Below, piece by piece: positions 41,513-50,156 of a DNA stretch of 64,000 nucleotides. Below the pieces are notes generated by a model. That model was given only the letters and a program-made list of their open reading frames with translations, had not been told where the DNA came from and did no database searches. Each line of letters starts with the position of its first letter. The stretch's first letter is position 1. A program made the position numbers and the translations under genes. This DNA comes from Rhodoplanes sp046000175 (GTDB lineage: Bacteria; Pseudomonadota; Alphaproteobacteria; Rhizobiales; Xanthobacteraceae). The stretch lies in assembly GCF_046000175.1 (NCBI RefSeq), contig NZ_JBEOMB010000011.1:1-64000 (forward strand), read 5' to 3'.

Positions 41513-42304
41513 ATGCTGGACATCGGACTGCCACCCACCCTGACCGCCGAGATCGACGGCGAGATCGCGCTCCTGCGGCTGTCGCGGCCAAGCAAGCGCA
41601 ATGCTCTCGATCTCGCCACCATCCAGGGCCTGCACCGCTTCTTCGCGCATCTGCCGTCCGGCGTGCGGGCCGTCGTGCTCTCCGGCGAGGGCGAGCATTT
41701 CTGCGCCGGCCTCGATCTCGAGGACGTGGTGGAGCCGACCGACATTCTCGAAGGCATCCATCACTCGCAGACCTGGCACCAGGCGTTCCACGAGATCCAG
41801 TTCGGCCGCGTGCCCGTCGTCGCCGCCCTGCATGGTGCTGTTGTGGGCGGCGGCTTCGAGCTCGCCGCCGCGACCCACATCCGGGTCGCCGAGCCGTCGA
41901 CCTACTACGCGCTTCCCGAAGGCCAGCGCGGCATCTTCCTCGGCGGCGGCGGCTCGGTGCGCATCCCGCGGTTGATCGGCGTGCCGCTGGTGCAGGACCT
42001 GATGCTCACCGGCCGCACGCTCTCGGCCGAGGAGGGCCGCATGCACGGCGCGAGCCAGTATCTGGTCGGGGTCGGAGAGGCGCTGCCACGCGCCAAGGCG
42101 CTCGCGCAGAAGATCGCGCGCAATGCCGAGATGACCAATTTCGCGGTGCTGCACGCGCTGCCGCGCATCGCCGCGAGCGATCCGGCGGCCGGCTTCTTCA
42201 CCGAGTCGCTGATGGCCGCCATCGCGGCCGGCACGCCCGAGGCCCAGCAGCGGCTGCGGGACTTTCTGGAGAAGCGGGCCGGCAAGGTGAAGCCGGGCGT
42301 CTGA
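41513..42304 (+). CDS. Enoyl-CoA hydratase/crotonase (hydroxycinnamoyl-CoA hydratase candidate)
   Basis: 263-aa crotonase-fold protein. Both glutamates used by hydratases are present, in VVGGGFELAAATH (about residue 117) and ALPEGQRGIFLGGGG (about 135), and the oxyanion-hole segment GEHFCAGLDL is typical. Next to the CoA synthetase it is expected to add water across the side-chain double bond of p-coumaroyl- or feruloyl-CoA. It does not look like the longer N-terminus of feruloyl-CoA hydratase-lyase that yields vanillin, and the SDR and amidohydrolase downstream favour the route through a beta-keto-acyl-CoA. Confidence 0.9.
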   Translation: MLDIGLPPTLTAEIDGEIALLRLSRPSKRNALDLATIQGLHRFFAHLPSGVRAVVLSGEGEHFCAGLDLEDVVEPTDILEGIHHSQTWHQAFHEIQFGRVPVVAALHGAVVGGGFELAAATHIRVAEPSTYYALPEGQRGIFLGGGGSVRIPRLIGVPLVQDLMLTGRTLSAEEGRMHGASQYLVGVGEALPRAKALAQKIARNAEMTNFAVLHALPRIAASDPAAGFFTESLMAAIAAGTPEAQQRLRDFLEKRAGKVKPGV

Positions 42305-42359
42305 CCCGGTGCAGAACAAGAGGTTCATCACCCCGAAGGAACGCTCGGGAGGGACGACC

Positions 42360-44234
42360 ATGACGGTCAAGGAACTCGTGCAGATGGGCGCCGCCGATTG
42401 CTACGGCCCGTCCGAGGTGGAGCTGATCGCGCGCGACGACGGATCCATCGTCGTGCGCTCGCCGCATGCGCTGGCGCCGTATCCGCGCAGCATGACGGAC
42501 CGGCTCGACCACTGGGCCGCGGTGGCGCCGGACCGGCCGTTCCTCGCCGCCCGCGACGGCGCGGGCGCGTGGCGGCACGTCACCTACGCCGAGGCGCGCA
42601 TCCACGCCCGCGCGATCGCCCAGGCGCTGATCGACCGCGGTCTCTCGGCCGAGCGGCCGGTCGCCATCCTGTCCGGCAACGGCATCGAGCACGCGCTGCT
42701 CGGCCTCGGCGCCATGACCGCCGGCATTCCCTACGCCTCGATCTCGCCGCCCTACTCGCTCGTCTCGTCCGACTTCTCCAAGCTGCGCGCCATCCTCGGC
42801 GTGCTGACGCCGGGCCTCGTCTTCGCCGAGAGTGCCGCCCTGTACGGGCACGCGATCGCCGCGGCGGTCCCGGCCGACGTCGAGCTCGTGGTCAGCGAGG
42901 ATGCGCTGATCGACCGGCCGGCGACACCGATCGCGGCGCTGATGAACACGCCCGCAGGGCCGGCCGTCGACGCCGCGCATGCGGCGGTGGGACCCGACAC
43001 GGTCGCCAAGCTCCTGTTCACCTCGGGCTCGACGGGTGCGCCGAAAGGCGTGATCAACACCCAGCGCATGCTGACCAGCAACCAGGCCATGATCGCGGCC
43101 GCCTATCCGACGCTCGTCGATCCGCCGCCCGTGCTGGTCGACTGGCTGCCGTGGAGCCACACCTTCGGGGCGAACCACAATTTCGGCATCGCGCTGATGC
43201 ACGGCGGCACGCTCCACATCGATCGCGGCAAGCCGATGCCGGACGCGATCGGCGAGACGGTGCGGAATCTTCGCGAGATCGCGCCGACCGTCTATTACAA
43301 CGTACCGAAGGGCTACGAGATGCTGCTGCCCTTCCTGCGCGAGGACGCGGAGCTGCGACGCAGCTTCTTCAGCCGGCTGCAGTTCCTGTTCTATGCCGGG
43401 GCTTCGCTCGCCGGCGTGGTGCGGGCCGAGTACGAGGCGATGGCGGTTGCCGAGCGCGGCGAGCGCATCCCGGTGCTCACCTCGCTCGGCTCGACCGAGA
43501 CGGCCCCCTCGGCGCTCAGCGTCACGGCGCGGGCCTGCGCGCCCGGCGTCGTCGGCATCCCCAATGTCGGCATCGAGATGAAGCTGGTGCCGTCCGCCGG
43601 CAAGCTGGAGGCGCGCATCAAGGGTCCCTCGGTGACGCCGGGCTACTGGCGCCGCCCCGATCTCACCGCGGCGGCCTTCGACGACGAGGGCTTCTATCAT
43701 CTCGGCGACGCGCTGCGCTTCGCCGACCCGGACGATCCCGAGCAGGGCTTCGTCTTCGACGGCCGCATCGCCGAGGACTTCAAGCTCGCCACCGGCACTT
43801 GGGTCAGCGTCGGACCGCTGCGCGCCCGTGCCGTCGAGAAGCTCTCACCGTTGATCCGCGACTTGGTGATCGCCGGGCACGACCGTGACGACCTGACGGC
43901 GCTGCTGATCCCCGACCTCGCTGCGTGTCGCTCGGCGTTCCGGGCCGACGCCTCGGTCAGCGATGCCGCCATCCTGGGGAGCGCCGTGCTGCGCGCCCAG
44001 ATCGCCGAGCGCCTCGCCGCCCTGAACGCCGGCGTGCACGGCTCGTCGTTCCGCATCGAGCGCGCCCTCGTGCTGACCGAGCCGCCCTCGATCGACGCCG
44101 GCGAGGTGACCGACAAGGGCTCGATCAATCAGCGCGCCGTCATCGCGCGGCGCGCCGCGCTGGTCGAGGAGCTCTATGCCGACGAGCTGTCGGACCGGGT
44201 GATCCTGCCGGCCGGCCACGGGGAGCACGCATGA
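42360..44234 (+). CDS. Feruloyl/p-coumaroyl-CoA synthetase
   Basis: 624-aa AMP-forming acyl-CoA ligase. P-loop LLFTSGSTGAPKGV, the FCS-specific DWLPWSHTFGANHNFGIALMHGGTLHIDRGKP block, TSLGSTETAPSAL (A5-type motif), and GDALRFADPDDPEQGFVFDGRIAEDFKLATGTWVSVGPLRA, which is characteristic of the feruloyl-CoA synthase branch. It activates hydroxycinnamates with ATP and CoA. ATG 42360 carries a GGGAGGG ribosome site 7 bp upstream; a GTG at 42309 is less likely. Overlaps the amidohydrolase start (ATGA). Confidence 0.92.
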   Translation: MTVKELVQMGAADCYGPSEVELIARDDGSIVVRSPHALAPYPRSMTDRLDHWAAVAPDRPFLAARDGAGAWRHVTYAEARIHARAIAQALIDRGLSAERPVAILSGNGIEHALLGLGAMTAGIPYASISPPYSLVSSDFSKLRAILGVLTPGLVFAESAALYGHAIAAAVPADVELVVSEDALIDRPATPIAALMNTPAGPAVDAAHAAVGPDTVAKLLFTSGSTGAPKGVINTQRMLTSNQAMIAAAYPTLVDPPPVLVDWLPWSHTFGANHNFGIALMHGGTLHIDRGKPMPDAIGETVRNLREIAPTVYYNVPKGYEMLLPFLREDAELRRSFFSRLQFLFYAGASLAGVVRAEYEAMAVAERGERIPVLTSLGSTETAPSALSVTARACAPGVVGIPNVGIEMKLVPSAGKLEARIKGPSVTPGYWRRPDLTAAAFDDEGFYHLGDALRFADPDDPEQGFVFDGRIAEDFKLATGTWVSVGPLRARAVEKLSPLIRDLVIAGHDRDDLTALLIPDLAACRSAFRADASVSDAAILGSAVLRAQIAERLAALNAGVHGSSFRIERALVLTEPPSIDAGEVTDKGSINQRAVIARRAALVEELYADELSDRVILPAGHGEHA

Positions 44235-45097
44235 ACATCGAGAACCTCGTCGCCATCGACGTCCACACCCACGCGGAGGTGTCGTGCCGGCATCCGCACG
44301 ACCCGGCCTGGGCGCCCTACGAGGAGGCCGCCAACAAGTATTTCAAGGCGGGCAAGCGGCCGACCATCGCCGAGACCATCGCGTATTATCGCGAGCGCCG
44401 CATCGGGCTCGTGATGTTCACGGTGGATTGCGAGCACGAGATCGGCGCCCGCCGCATCCCGAACGAAGAGGTCGCAGATGCCGCGCGTGACAACAGCGAC
44501 ATCATGATGGCGTTCGCCAGCATCGACCCGCACAAGGGCAAGCTCGGCGTGCGCGAGGCGCGCGACCTGATCGAGGCCGGCGTCGTCAAGGGCTTCAAGT
44601 TCCACCCGACCCTGCAGGGCTTCTTCCCCAACGATCGGATGGCCTATCCGCTCTACGAGGTGATCGCCCACCACAAGCTGCCGGCCGTGTTCCACTCCGG
44701 CCATTCCGGCATCGGCACCGGCATGCCGGGCGGCGGCGGGCTCAAGCTGAAATACTCGAACCCGATCCATCTCGACGACGTCGCCGCCGACTTCCCCGAC
44801 ATGACGATCATCATCGCGCATCCATCCTGGCCGTGGCAGGACGAGGCGCTGTCGGTGTGCCTGCACAAGCCGAACGTCTATATCGACCTGTCGGGCTGGA
44901 TGCCGAAATACTTCCCGGCCGAGCTGGTGCGCTACGCCAACAGCCAGCTCAAGCACAAGATGCTGTTCGGCTCCGACTTCCCGCTGATCGCGCCGGACCG
45001 CTGGATCAAGGACTTTGCCGACGCCGGCTTCAAGCCGGAGGTGCACGACCTGATCCTGAAGCAGAACGCGATCCGGGCCCTCAAGCTGGCAGCGTGA
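44231..45097 (+). CDS. Amidohydrolase-2 family protein (CouO-like beta-keto-acyl-CoA hydrolase candidate)
   Basis: 288-aa amidohydrolase-2 TIM barrel. Metal-binding pattern: DVHTHAE (HxH) at the N-terminus, KGFKFHP, VFHSGHSG, IIAHPSWPW and FGSDFPL. In Rhodococcus jostii and proteobacterial cou clusters an amidohydrolase splits 4-hydroxyphenyl-beta-ketopropionyl-CoA to 4-hydroxybenzoate and acetyl-CoA. The same neighbours occur here (ligase, crotonase, SDR). A 4-oxalomesaconate hydratase- or decarboxylase-like activity is the main alternative. Confidence 0.88.
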   Translation: MNIENLVAIDVHTHAEVSCRHPHDPAWAPYEEAANKYFKAGKRPTIAETIAYYRERRIGLVMFTVDCEHEIGARRIPNEEVADAARDNSDIMMAFASIDPHKGKLGVREARDLIEAGVVKGFKFHPTLQGFFPNDRMAYPLYEVIAHHKLPAVFHSGHSGIGTGMPGGGGLKLKYSNPIHLDDVAADFPDMTIIIAHPSWPWQDEALSVCLHKPNVYIDLSGWMPKYFPAELVRYANSQLKHKMLFGSDFPLIAPDRWIKDFADAGFKPEVHDLILKQNAIRALKLAA

Positions 45098-45113
45098 GAC
45101 GCTACGCGGGATC

Positions 45114-45205
45114 GTAGGGTGGGCAAAGCGAAGCGTGCCCACGCGGTCCTGATCGCAAGGCCGGACGGCGTGGGCACGCCGCTGACGCGGCTTTGCCCAC
45201 CCTAC
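45114..45205. repeat. Dispersed inverted repeat, GTAGGGTGGGC family, copy 2
   Basis: The 92-bp element starts GTAGGGTGGGCAAAGC and ends GCTTTGCCCACCCTAC, the exact reverse complement, with inner GTGCCCACGC and GCGTGGGCAC arms. It matches the copy at 17231-17328 in ends and inner arms. It sits 16 bp after the amidohydrolase stop and 33 bp before the SDR start, within an operon, where its hairpin could affect downstream expression or mRNA decay. Confidence 0.85.
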
Positions 45206-45238
45206 CAGCCACACGAAGGCCGAGCGGGGAGACCCTTC

Positions 45239-46000
45239 ATGGACGTGAACGGACAGGCCGCGATCGTCACGGGCGGCGGATCGGGGCTCGGGGCGGCGAC
45301 GGCCGAGCGGCTCGCCCGCGCCGGCGCCAGGGTCGCGGTCCTCGACGTGAATCTCGACGGCGCCGCTGCGGTCGCGGCGCGCATCGGCGGCCACGCGGTG
45401 CGCTGCGACGTGGCGAGCGCCGACGAGGCGGCGGCCGCCGTCGCCGCCGCGGCCGCGCAGCACGGGCCGGCCCGCATTCTCGTCAACTGCGCCGGCATCG
45501 GCACGGCGAAGCGCATCCTCGGCCGCGACGGCGCCATGGAGCTCGCCGACTTCGAGCGGGTGATCCGGGTCAACCTGATCGGCTCGTTCAACATGCTGCG
45601 CCTCGCCGCCGCCGGCATGGCCGGGCTCGACCCGCTCGCCGACGGGGAGCGCGGCGTGATCGTCTCCACGGCCTCGGTCGCCGCCTACGAGGGCCAGATC
45701 GGCCAGGCCGCCTATGCGGCCTCGAAAGGTGGTATCGTGTCGCTGACGCTGCCGGCGGCGCGCGAGCTGGCGCAGTTCGGCATCCGGGTGCTCGCCATCG
45801 CGCCGGGCCTGTTCCTGACGCCGCTGATGGGCACGCTGCCGGCCGACGTGCAGGCGAGCCTCGCCGCCGCGGTGCCGTTCCCGAAGCGACTCGGTCGCCC
45901 GGAGGAATATGCCGACCTGGTGATGGCCTGCGTCGGCAACGTGGCGCTCAACGGCGAGGTGATCCGCCTCGACGGGGCGCTGCGGCTGGCGCCGCGCTGA
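45239..46000 (+). CDS. SDR, 3-hydroxyacyl-CoA dehydrogenase-like
   Basis: 253-aa SDR with TGGGSGLG (11-18), NCAG (83-86), Ser146, and Tyr159-x-x-x-Lys163 in AAYAASKGG. The VSTASVAAYEGQIGQAAYAASKGGIVSLTLPAARELAQFGIRVLAIAPGLFLTPLM stretch resembles HSD17B10-type 3-hydroxyacyl-CoA dehydrogenases. Expected role: oxidation of the beta-hydroxy-acyl-CoA made by the crotonase to the beta-keto-acyl-CoA hydrolysed by the amidohydrolase. The start is fixed by GGGGAG 8 bp upstream and the family N-terminus; upstream in-frame codons are inside the repeat. Confidence 0.92.
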   Translation: MDVNGQAAIVTGGGSGLGAATAERLARAGARVAVLDVNLDGAAAVAARIGGHAVRCDVASADEAAAAVAAAAAQHGPARILVNCAGIGTAKRILGRDGAMELADFERVIRVNLIGSFNMLRLAAAGMAGLDPLADGERGVIVSTASVAAYEGQIGQAAYAASKGGIVSLTLPAARELAQFGIRVLAIAPGLFLTPLMGTLPADVQASLAAAVPFPKRLGRPEEYADLVMACVGNVALNGEVIRLDGALRLAPR

Positions 46001-46111
46001 CGCGGCCCCCGCATGTTCGGCGGCCTGTCGGTCGCCGTCGTTGTTTCTGAACTGCCGGAATTGCCGTTCCCGATCGCACTGCTCAGGACGAACACTGCTC
46101 AGGACGCCGCC

Positions 46112-47908
46112 ATGGATTACGTCGCGCCCGTCAAGTCCATTCATCTCGCCCTCGACGACGTCGCCGGCCTCGCCGACGACCTCGCCGGCGGACTGCACGG
46201 CGGTCTCGATCCCGAGTTGCCGGCGCACATCCTGGAAGAGGCCGGGCGCTTCGCCGGCGAGACGCTGGCGCCGGTCGACCGCGAGGGCGACCGCGTCGGC
46301 GCCCGCTTCGCGAACGGCACCGTCACGCTGCCGGACGGCTGGCCGGCGCTCTACAAGGCGTGGGCGGAGGCCGGCTGGAACACGGTCGACCTGCCGCCCG
46401 AATGGGGCGGCATGGGCCTGCCGGTGCGGCTCGCCACCGCCTGCATGGAGATGTGGACCAGCGCCTGCATGTCGTTCTCGCTCGGCCCGGTGCTGACGCA
46501 GGGCGCGGTCGATGCACTGGAGCTGCACGCCGACCGGGCGCTGAAGGAAAAATACCTGCCGAAGCTCGTCGCCGGCGAATGGACCGCCACCATGGCGCTG
46601 ACCGAGCCGCAGGCGGGCTCGGATCTCGCCGCCGTGCGCACCCGCGCCGTGAAGGCCGACGACGGCACCTACCGGCTCACCGGCCAGAAGATCTTCATCA
46701 CCTATGCGGAGCACGATCTCGCCGAGAACATCGTGCATCTCGTGCTGGCACGCCTCGCGGATGCGCCGCCCGGCACCAAGGGGCTGTCGCTGTTCCTGGT
46801 GCCGAAGTTCCTGGTCGGCGACGACGGCACGCTCGGCGCCCGCAACGACGTGTGGTGCACGGGCATCGAGGACAAGCTCGGCATCCATGCGAGCCCGACC
46901 TGCAGCCTCGCCTTCGGCGACAACGGCGGCGCCGTCGGCTGGCTGGTCGGCGCCGAGAACCGCGGGCTCGCCTGCATGTTCACGATGATGAACAAGGCGC
47001 GGCTGTTCACCGGCGTGCAGGGCGTTGCGGTCGCCGAGCGGGCCTATCAGCGCGCGCTCGCCTATGCCAAGACGCGCCGCCAGGGCCGCGCCGCCGGGGC
47101 GCCGCCTGATCAGTCGAGCCTCATCGTGGCGCACCCGGACGTGCGCCGCACCCTGATGACCATGAAGGCCATGACAGCGGCGGCGCGCGCCGTCGCCTAT
47201 GCGGCCGCCGCGGCGATCGACCGGGCCCGCCATGCGCGGACCGCCGAGGCGCGCGAGGCGGCCGAGCGGCTCGCCGGCCTCTTGACGCCCGTGACAAAAG
47301 CCTGCTGCAGCGAGACCGGGGTCGAGGTCGCCTCGCTCGGCATCCAGATCCACGGCGGCATGGGCTTCGTCGAGGACACGGGCGCCGCGCAGCAGTACCG
47401 CGACGCCCGCATCGTGCCGATCTACGAAGGCACCAACGGCATCCAGGCGATCGACCTCGTGACCCGCAAGGTGCTCGGGCCGGGCGGCGCGATCGCCGAG
47501 ACGACGATCGCGGCGTATCGGGATGTCGGCGCGGCGGCCGCCGCGATCGCCGAGCCGCGGCTGCGTCTGCTCGGCGATGTCGTGGTCGAGGCCGCCGACG
47601 CGCTGACGCAGGCGACCGCCTGGCTGCGCGCGCCGGAGCGCAGCCCGGAGGAGCTGCTCGCCGTCGCGACGCCCTATCTGCGCCTGTTCGGCATCACGGC
47701 CGGCGTCTCCTATCTGGCCAAGGCCGCGCTCGCGGCGCGGGCGCGGCGGGAGGCCGGCGACAACGATCCGATCCACGCCGACAACATCGCCACGGCCTAC
47801 TTCTACGCCCAGGCGATCGCCGTCGGCGCCCCGACCCTCGCCCGCGTGGTGATCGAGAGCGCCGATGCCCTGCCCGGCCCTTCGAGCCTCTCTGACTTCG
47901 CCGCCTAG
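46112..47908 (+). CDS. Acyl-CoA dehydrogenase (long form, DmdC/FadE5-like)
   Basis: 598 aa, longer than classic 380-aa enzymes because of a C-terminal extension, as in DmdC-type dehydrogenases. TEPQAGSDLAAVRTRAV binds FAD/substrate, QIHGGMGFVEDTGAAQQYRDARI is typical, and the catalytic Glu is in IYEGTNGIQAIDL near residue 439. Introduces an alpha-beta double bond in an acyl-CoA. In this operon it would allow dihydro-hydroxycinnamates (phenylpropanoates) to enter the same route. The upstream 111 bp include a duplicated ACTGCTCAGGACG. Confidence 0.92.
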   Translation: MDYVAPVKSIHLALDDVAGLADDLAGGLHGGLDPELPAHILEEAGRFAGETLAPVDREGDRVGARFANGTVTLPDGWPALYKAWAEAGWNTVDLPPEWGGMGLPVRLATACMEMWTSACMSFSLGPVLTQGAVDALELHADRALKEKYLPKLVAGEWTATMALTEPQAGSDLAAVRTRAVKADDGTYRLTGQKIFITYAEHDLAENIVHLVLARLADAPPGTKGLSLFLVPKFLVGDDGTLGARNDVWCTGIEDKLGIHASPTCSLAFGDNGGAVGWLVGAENRGLACMFTMMNKARLFTGVQGVAVAERAYQRALAYAKTRRQGRAAGAPPDQSSLIVAHPDVRRTLMTMKAMTAAARAVAYAAAAAIDRARHARTAEAREAAERLAGLLTPVTKACCSETGVEVASLGIQIHGGMGFVEDTGAAQQYRDARIVPIYEGTNGIQAIDLVTRKVLGPGGAIAETTIAAYRDVGAAAAAIAEPRLRLLGDVVVEAADALTQATAWLRAPERSPEELLAVATPYLRLFGITAGVSYLAKAALAARARREAGDNDPIHADNIATAYFYAQAIAVGAPTLARVVIESADALPGPSSLSDFAA

Positions 47909-48024
47909 TCCGTCGGCTCTATGGCAGCACCGCGGGGAGGTAGCTTGGGACCGAACGGATTCGCAGTTTCCCGAAGGCGCGCTTCCCGTCTGGAATGTTA
48001 GGCTGATTACTTTCGGGGGGAGCC

Positions 48025-48315
48025 ATGCCGCGCACGTCGGGCCTGCGTCGTTACTCGTTTCGTCTGCACGTCAACGACCGCCGGCTGGAGAACGAGCTCG
48101 ACGGCAGCTTCGCCTCCGACGCCGACGCCGTGCAGGAGGCCCATTCGATCGCCTTCGAGCTGGTCCACGCCGATGCCTGGTGGCTGACCGTCAAGGCGAC
48201 CATCATCGTCTCGGACGATGCCGCGAACGAGCACGCCGTGCCGGTCCGCGAAGGCGCCGAGCACTATCGGCTCGCCACCATGGCGCGGACCGACGGACCG
48301 GCTCGCCTGTCCTGA
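48025..48315 (+). CDS. DUF6894-like small protein
   Basis: 96 aa. RRYSFRLHVNDRRLENELDGSFASDADAVQEAHSIAFELV follows the pattern of the small DUF6894 proteins that are abundant in Hyphomicrobiales (R-Y-F-x-x-x-D-G…D-x-x-A-A-R-x-x-A), but with a longer C-terminus. GGGGGGAG lies directly before the ATG. Function unknown. Confidence 0.6.
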   Translation: MPRTSGLRRYSFRLHVNDRRLENELDGSFASDADAVQEAHSIAFELVHADAWWLTVKATIIVSDDAANEHAVPVREGAEHYRLATMARTDGPARLS

Positions 48316-48490
48316 TCCCTCCGACGGCGGCCGACGCCGCCTCCCTCCCGGTCATGCGCGGCCGTCGCCGCGCGCCGAAACCGAAGCGGAACGAGGCTCG
48401 CGTCTTGCGCCGCACCACCCGCGTCCGGCAGATTGCGCCGCCCGTCGATGCCGTCGACAGAGGCCGACCGCATCCCGCCAGGACCGCGTC

Positions 48491-49651
48491 ATGACCGAGA
48501 CTCCCACCGTTTCGCCCGCCGAGGCGCTCCGCCACACGCCGCTCGATTCGCTGCATCGCCGACGCGGTGCCCGCATGGTGCCGTTCGCCGGCTACGCCAT
48601 GCCGGTGCAGTACCCGGCCGGCATCCTGGCCGAGCATCTCCACACGCGAGAGAAGGCCGGCCTGTTCGACGTCTCCCACATGGGCCAACTCGTTCTTCGC
48701 GCGCCATCCGGCAAGGTGGAGGACGCCGCCCTCGCGCTGGAGACGCTGGTGCCGGCCGACATCGTGTCGCTGCCGCCGGGCCGGCAGCGCTACGCGCTGT
48801 TCACCGATGCGGCGGGCGGCATCCGCGACGACTTGATGGTGTCGAACCAGGGCGATCATCTGTTTCTCGTCGTCAACGCCGCCTGCAAGGCGGCCGACGA
48901 GGCGCATCTGCGCGCGGCGCTCGCCGGTCGCTGCAGCGTGGAGCCGCTGCCGGACCGGGCGCTCGTCGCCCTGCAGGGGCCGAAGGCCGAGGCGGCGCTC
49001 GCCGCTCTCGCGCCCGCCGTCGCGGGCATGCAATTCATGGACTCACGGCCGGTCACGATTCTCGGCGAGTCCTGTCTGGTCTCGCGCTCCGGCTACACGG
49101 GCGAGGACGGCTACGAGATCAGCGTGCCGGCCGACAAGGCCGAGGCGCTGTGCGAGGCCCTGCTGCAGAACCCGGACGTCGCGCCGATCGGGCTCGGGGC
49201 GCGCGACAGCCTGCGGCTCGAGGCCGGCCTGTGCCTCTATGGCAGCGATCTCGACCCGCACACGACGCCGGTCGAGGCGGGGCTCGCCTGGAGCATCCAG
49301 AAATCGCGGCGCACCGGCGGCGCCCGCGCCGGCGGCTTCCCGGGCGCCGACATCATCCTGCGCCAGCTCGCCGAGGGGACGGCACGCCGTCGCGTCGGCC
49401 TGCTGCCGGAGGGGCGGGCGCCGGTGCGGGCCCACACGCTGCTCTACGCGGCGGCCGACGGCGGCGACCCGATCGGCGAGGTGACGTCGGGCGGCTTCGG
49501 TCCGAGCCTCGGCGCGCCGGTCGCGATGGGCTACGTGACGGCGGCCCAGGCGGCCGTCGGCACGCTCCTCTACGCGGACGTGCGCGGAAAACGGCTGCCG
49601 GTGCGGGTCGCGCCGATGCCCTTCGTTCCGAACCATTACAAGCGGCCCTGA
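48491..49651 (+). CDS. gcvT: Aminomethyltransferase (glycine cleavage T protein)
   Basis: 386 aa. GLFDVSHMGQL near residue 57, GIRDDLMVSN with the catalytic Asp, SRSGYTGEDGYEIS, LRLEAGLCLYGSDLD, and the C-terminal barrel with GEVTSGGFGPSLGAPVAMGYV. It transfers the aminomethyl carbon to tetrahydrofolate. No gcvH or gcvP follows; downstream is a decayed gene and a repeat. It is either an orphan gcvT or a demethylase of the GcvT/DMGDH fold acting on another one-carbon donor. The spacing to the preceding gene is 175 bp. Confidence 0.92.
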   Translation: MTETPTVSPAEALRHTPLDSLHRRRGARMVPFAGYAMPVQYPAGILAEHLHTREKAGLFDVSHMGQLVLRAPSGKVEDAALALETLVPADIVSLPPGRQRYALFTDAAGGIRDDLMVSNQGDHLFLVVNAACKAADEAHLRAALAGRCSVEPLPDRALVALQGPKAEAALAALAPAVAGMQFMDSRPVTILGESCLVSRSGYTGEDGYEISVPADKAEALCEALLQNPDVAPIGLGARDSLRLEAGLCLYGSDLDPHTTPVEAGLAWSIQKSRRTGGARAGGFPGADIILRQLAEGTARRRVGLLPEGRAPVRAHTLLYAAADGGDPIGEVTSGGFGPSLGAPVAMGYVTAAQAAVGTLLYADVRGKRLPVRVAPMPFVPNHYKRP

Positions 49652-49673
49652 CGACGCCCTCACCTCCCCACGG

Positions 49674-49817
49674 TTTTACGAGACCGTCGTCGAGCTCCTC
49701 ACCGCGATCGAGAGCGGCGAGCGGCCGCATCTCCGTCCTGGCGCGGACGGAGCGAAGCTCGCGATTTCTCCGCGCCGAGCACCCTGGAGCTGCTTGCGGT
49801 CGCGATGTATCAGACCA
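49674..49817 (+). pseudogene. Relic of a Gfo/Idh/MocA-type oxidoreductase C-terminus
   Basis: Translation from 49674 gives FYETVVELLTAIESGERPHL, and after a shift to another frame at about 49765, STLELLAVAMYQTS. Together these resemble the C-terminal end of Gfo/Idh/MocA oxidoreductases, where a helix before a basic loop is followed by LELLLAMYQSA. There is no start and the two pieces are in different frames. It is directly abutted by a REP-like element that may have displaced the last codons. No intact gene lies in 49652-50156. Confidence 0.35.
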
Positions 49818-49897
49818 GCCCGCTCGTCCACACGAAGGCGGAGACCCAGAGCCGCCCGCCCTGTAGCCCCTGGTTTCCCGCCTTCGTAAGAATGAGC
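49818..49897. repeat. Degenerate REP-like repeat (CCCGCCTTCGCGGG family), copy 2
   Basis: The left arm matches 27 of 31 bases of the left arm at 37601-37631. The right arm (49865-49897) keeps TTTCCCGCCTTCG and AATGAGC. The flank after it (GGGTCGACCTCG) corresponds to GGGTCGGCCTCG after copy 1, so flank and arms form one repeat unit. It has accumulated more mismatches and may be older. Confidence 0.65.
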
Positions 49898-50156
49898 TGA
49901 GTATGGGTCGACCTCGGTTGCTCGCGCCAGCCGGCGCTGACGCGCCGCTTGGGCATCGTGCTGGCGCGAGGTGAGCCGCCGGCCGAGGTGGCGAGCCGCG
50001 TCAGTCAGACCCGCCGGCAGGGCGCCGAGACAGATCACGATTTCGGTACGGCATCGCGCATACGCCAGGACCATCCGGTGTGGCTCGCGAACGCTCTCGG
50101 CATCGGTTCATTTTCCTCGTGCAGCTCGATTCCCGGCCGAAACGAGGAGAACCACA

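Noticed and set aside
41513..42304. Feruloyl-CoA hydratase-lyase (vanillin-forming) for the crotonase
   Set aside because: The sequence does not match the characteristic N-terminus and active-site region of that enzyme, and the SDR and amidohydrolase downstream fit the beta-keto route better.
44174..47776. 1200-codon open frame on the minus strand
   Set aside because: It is antisense to the amidohydrolase, SDR and acyl-CoA dehydrogenase genes, which have clear motifs; its translation is Arg/Gly/His/Asp-rich without domains, as expected from a high-GC shadow frame.
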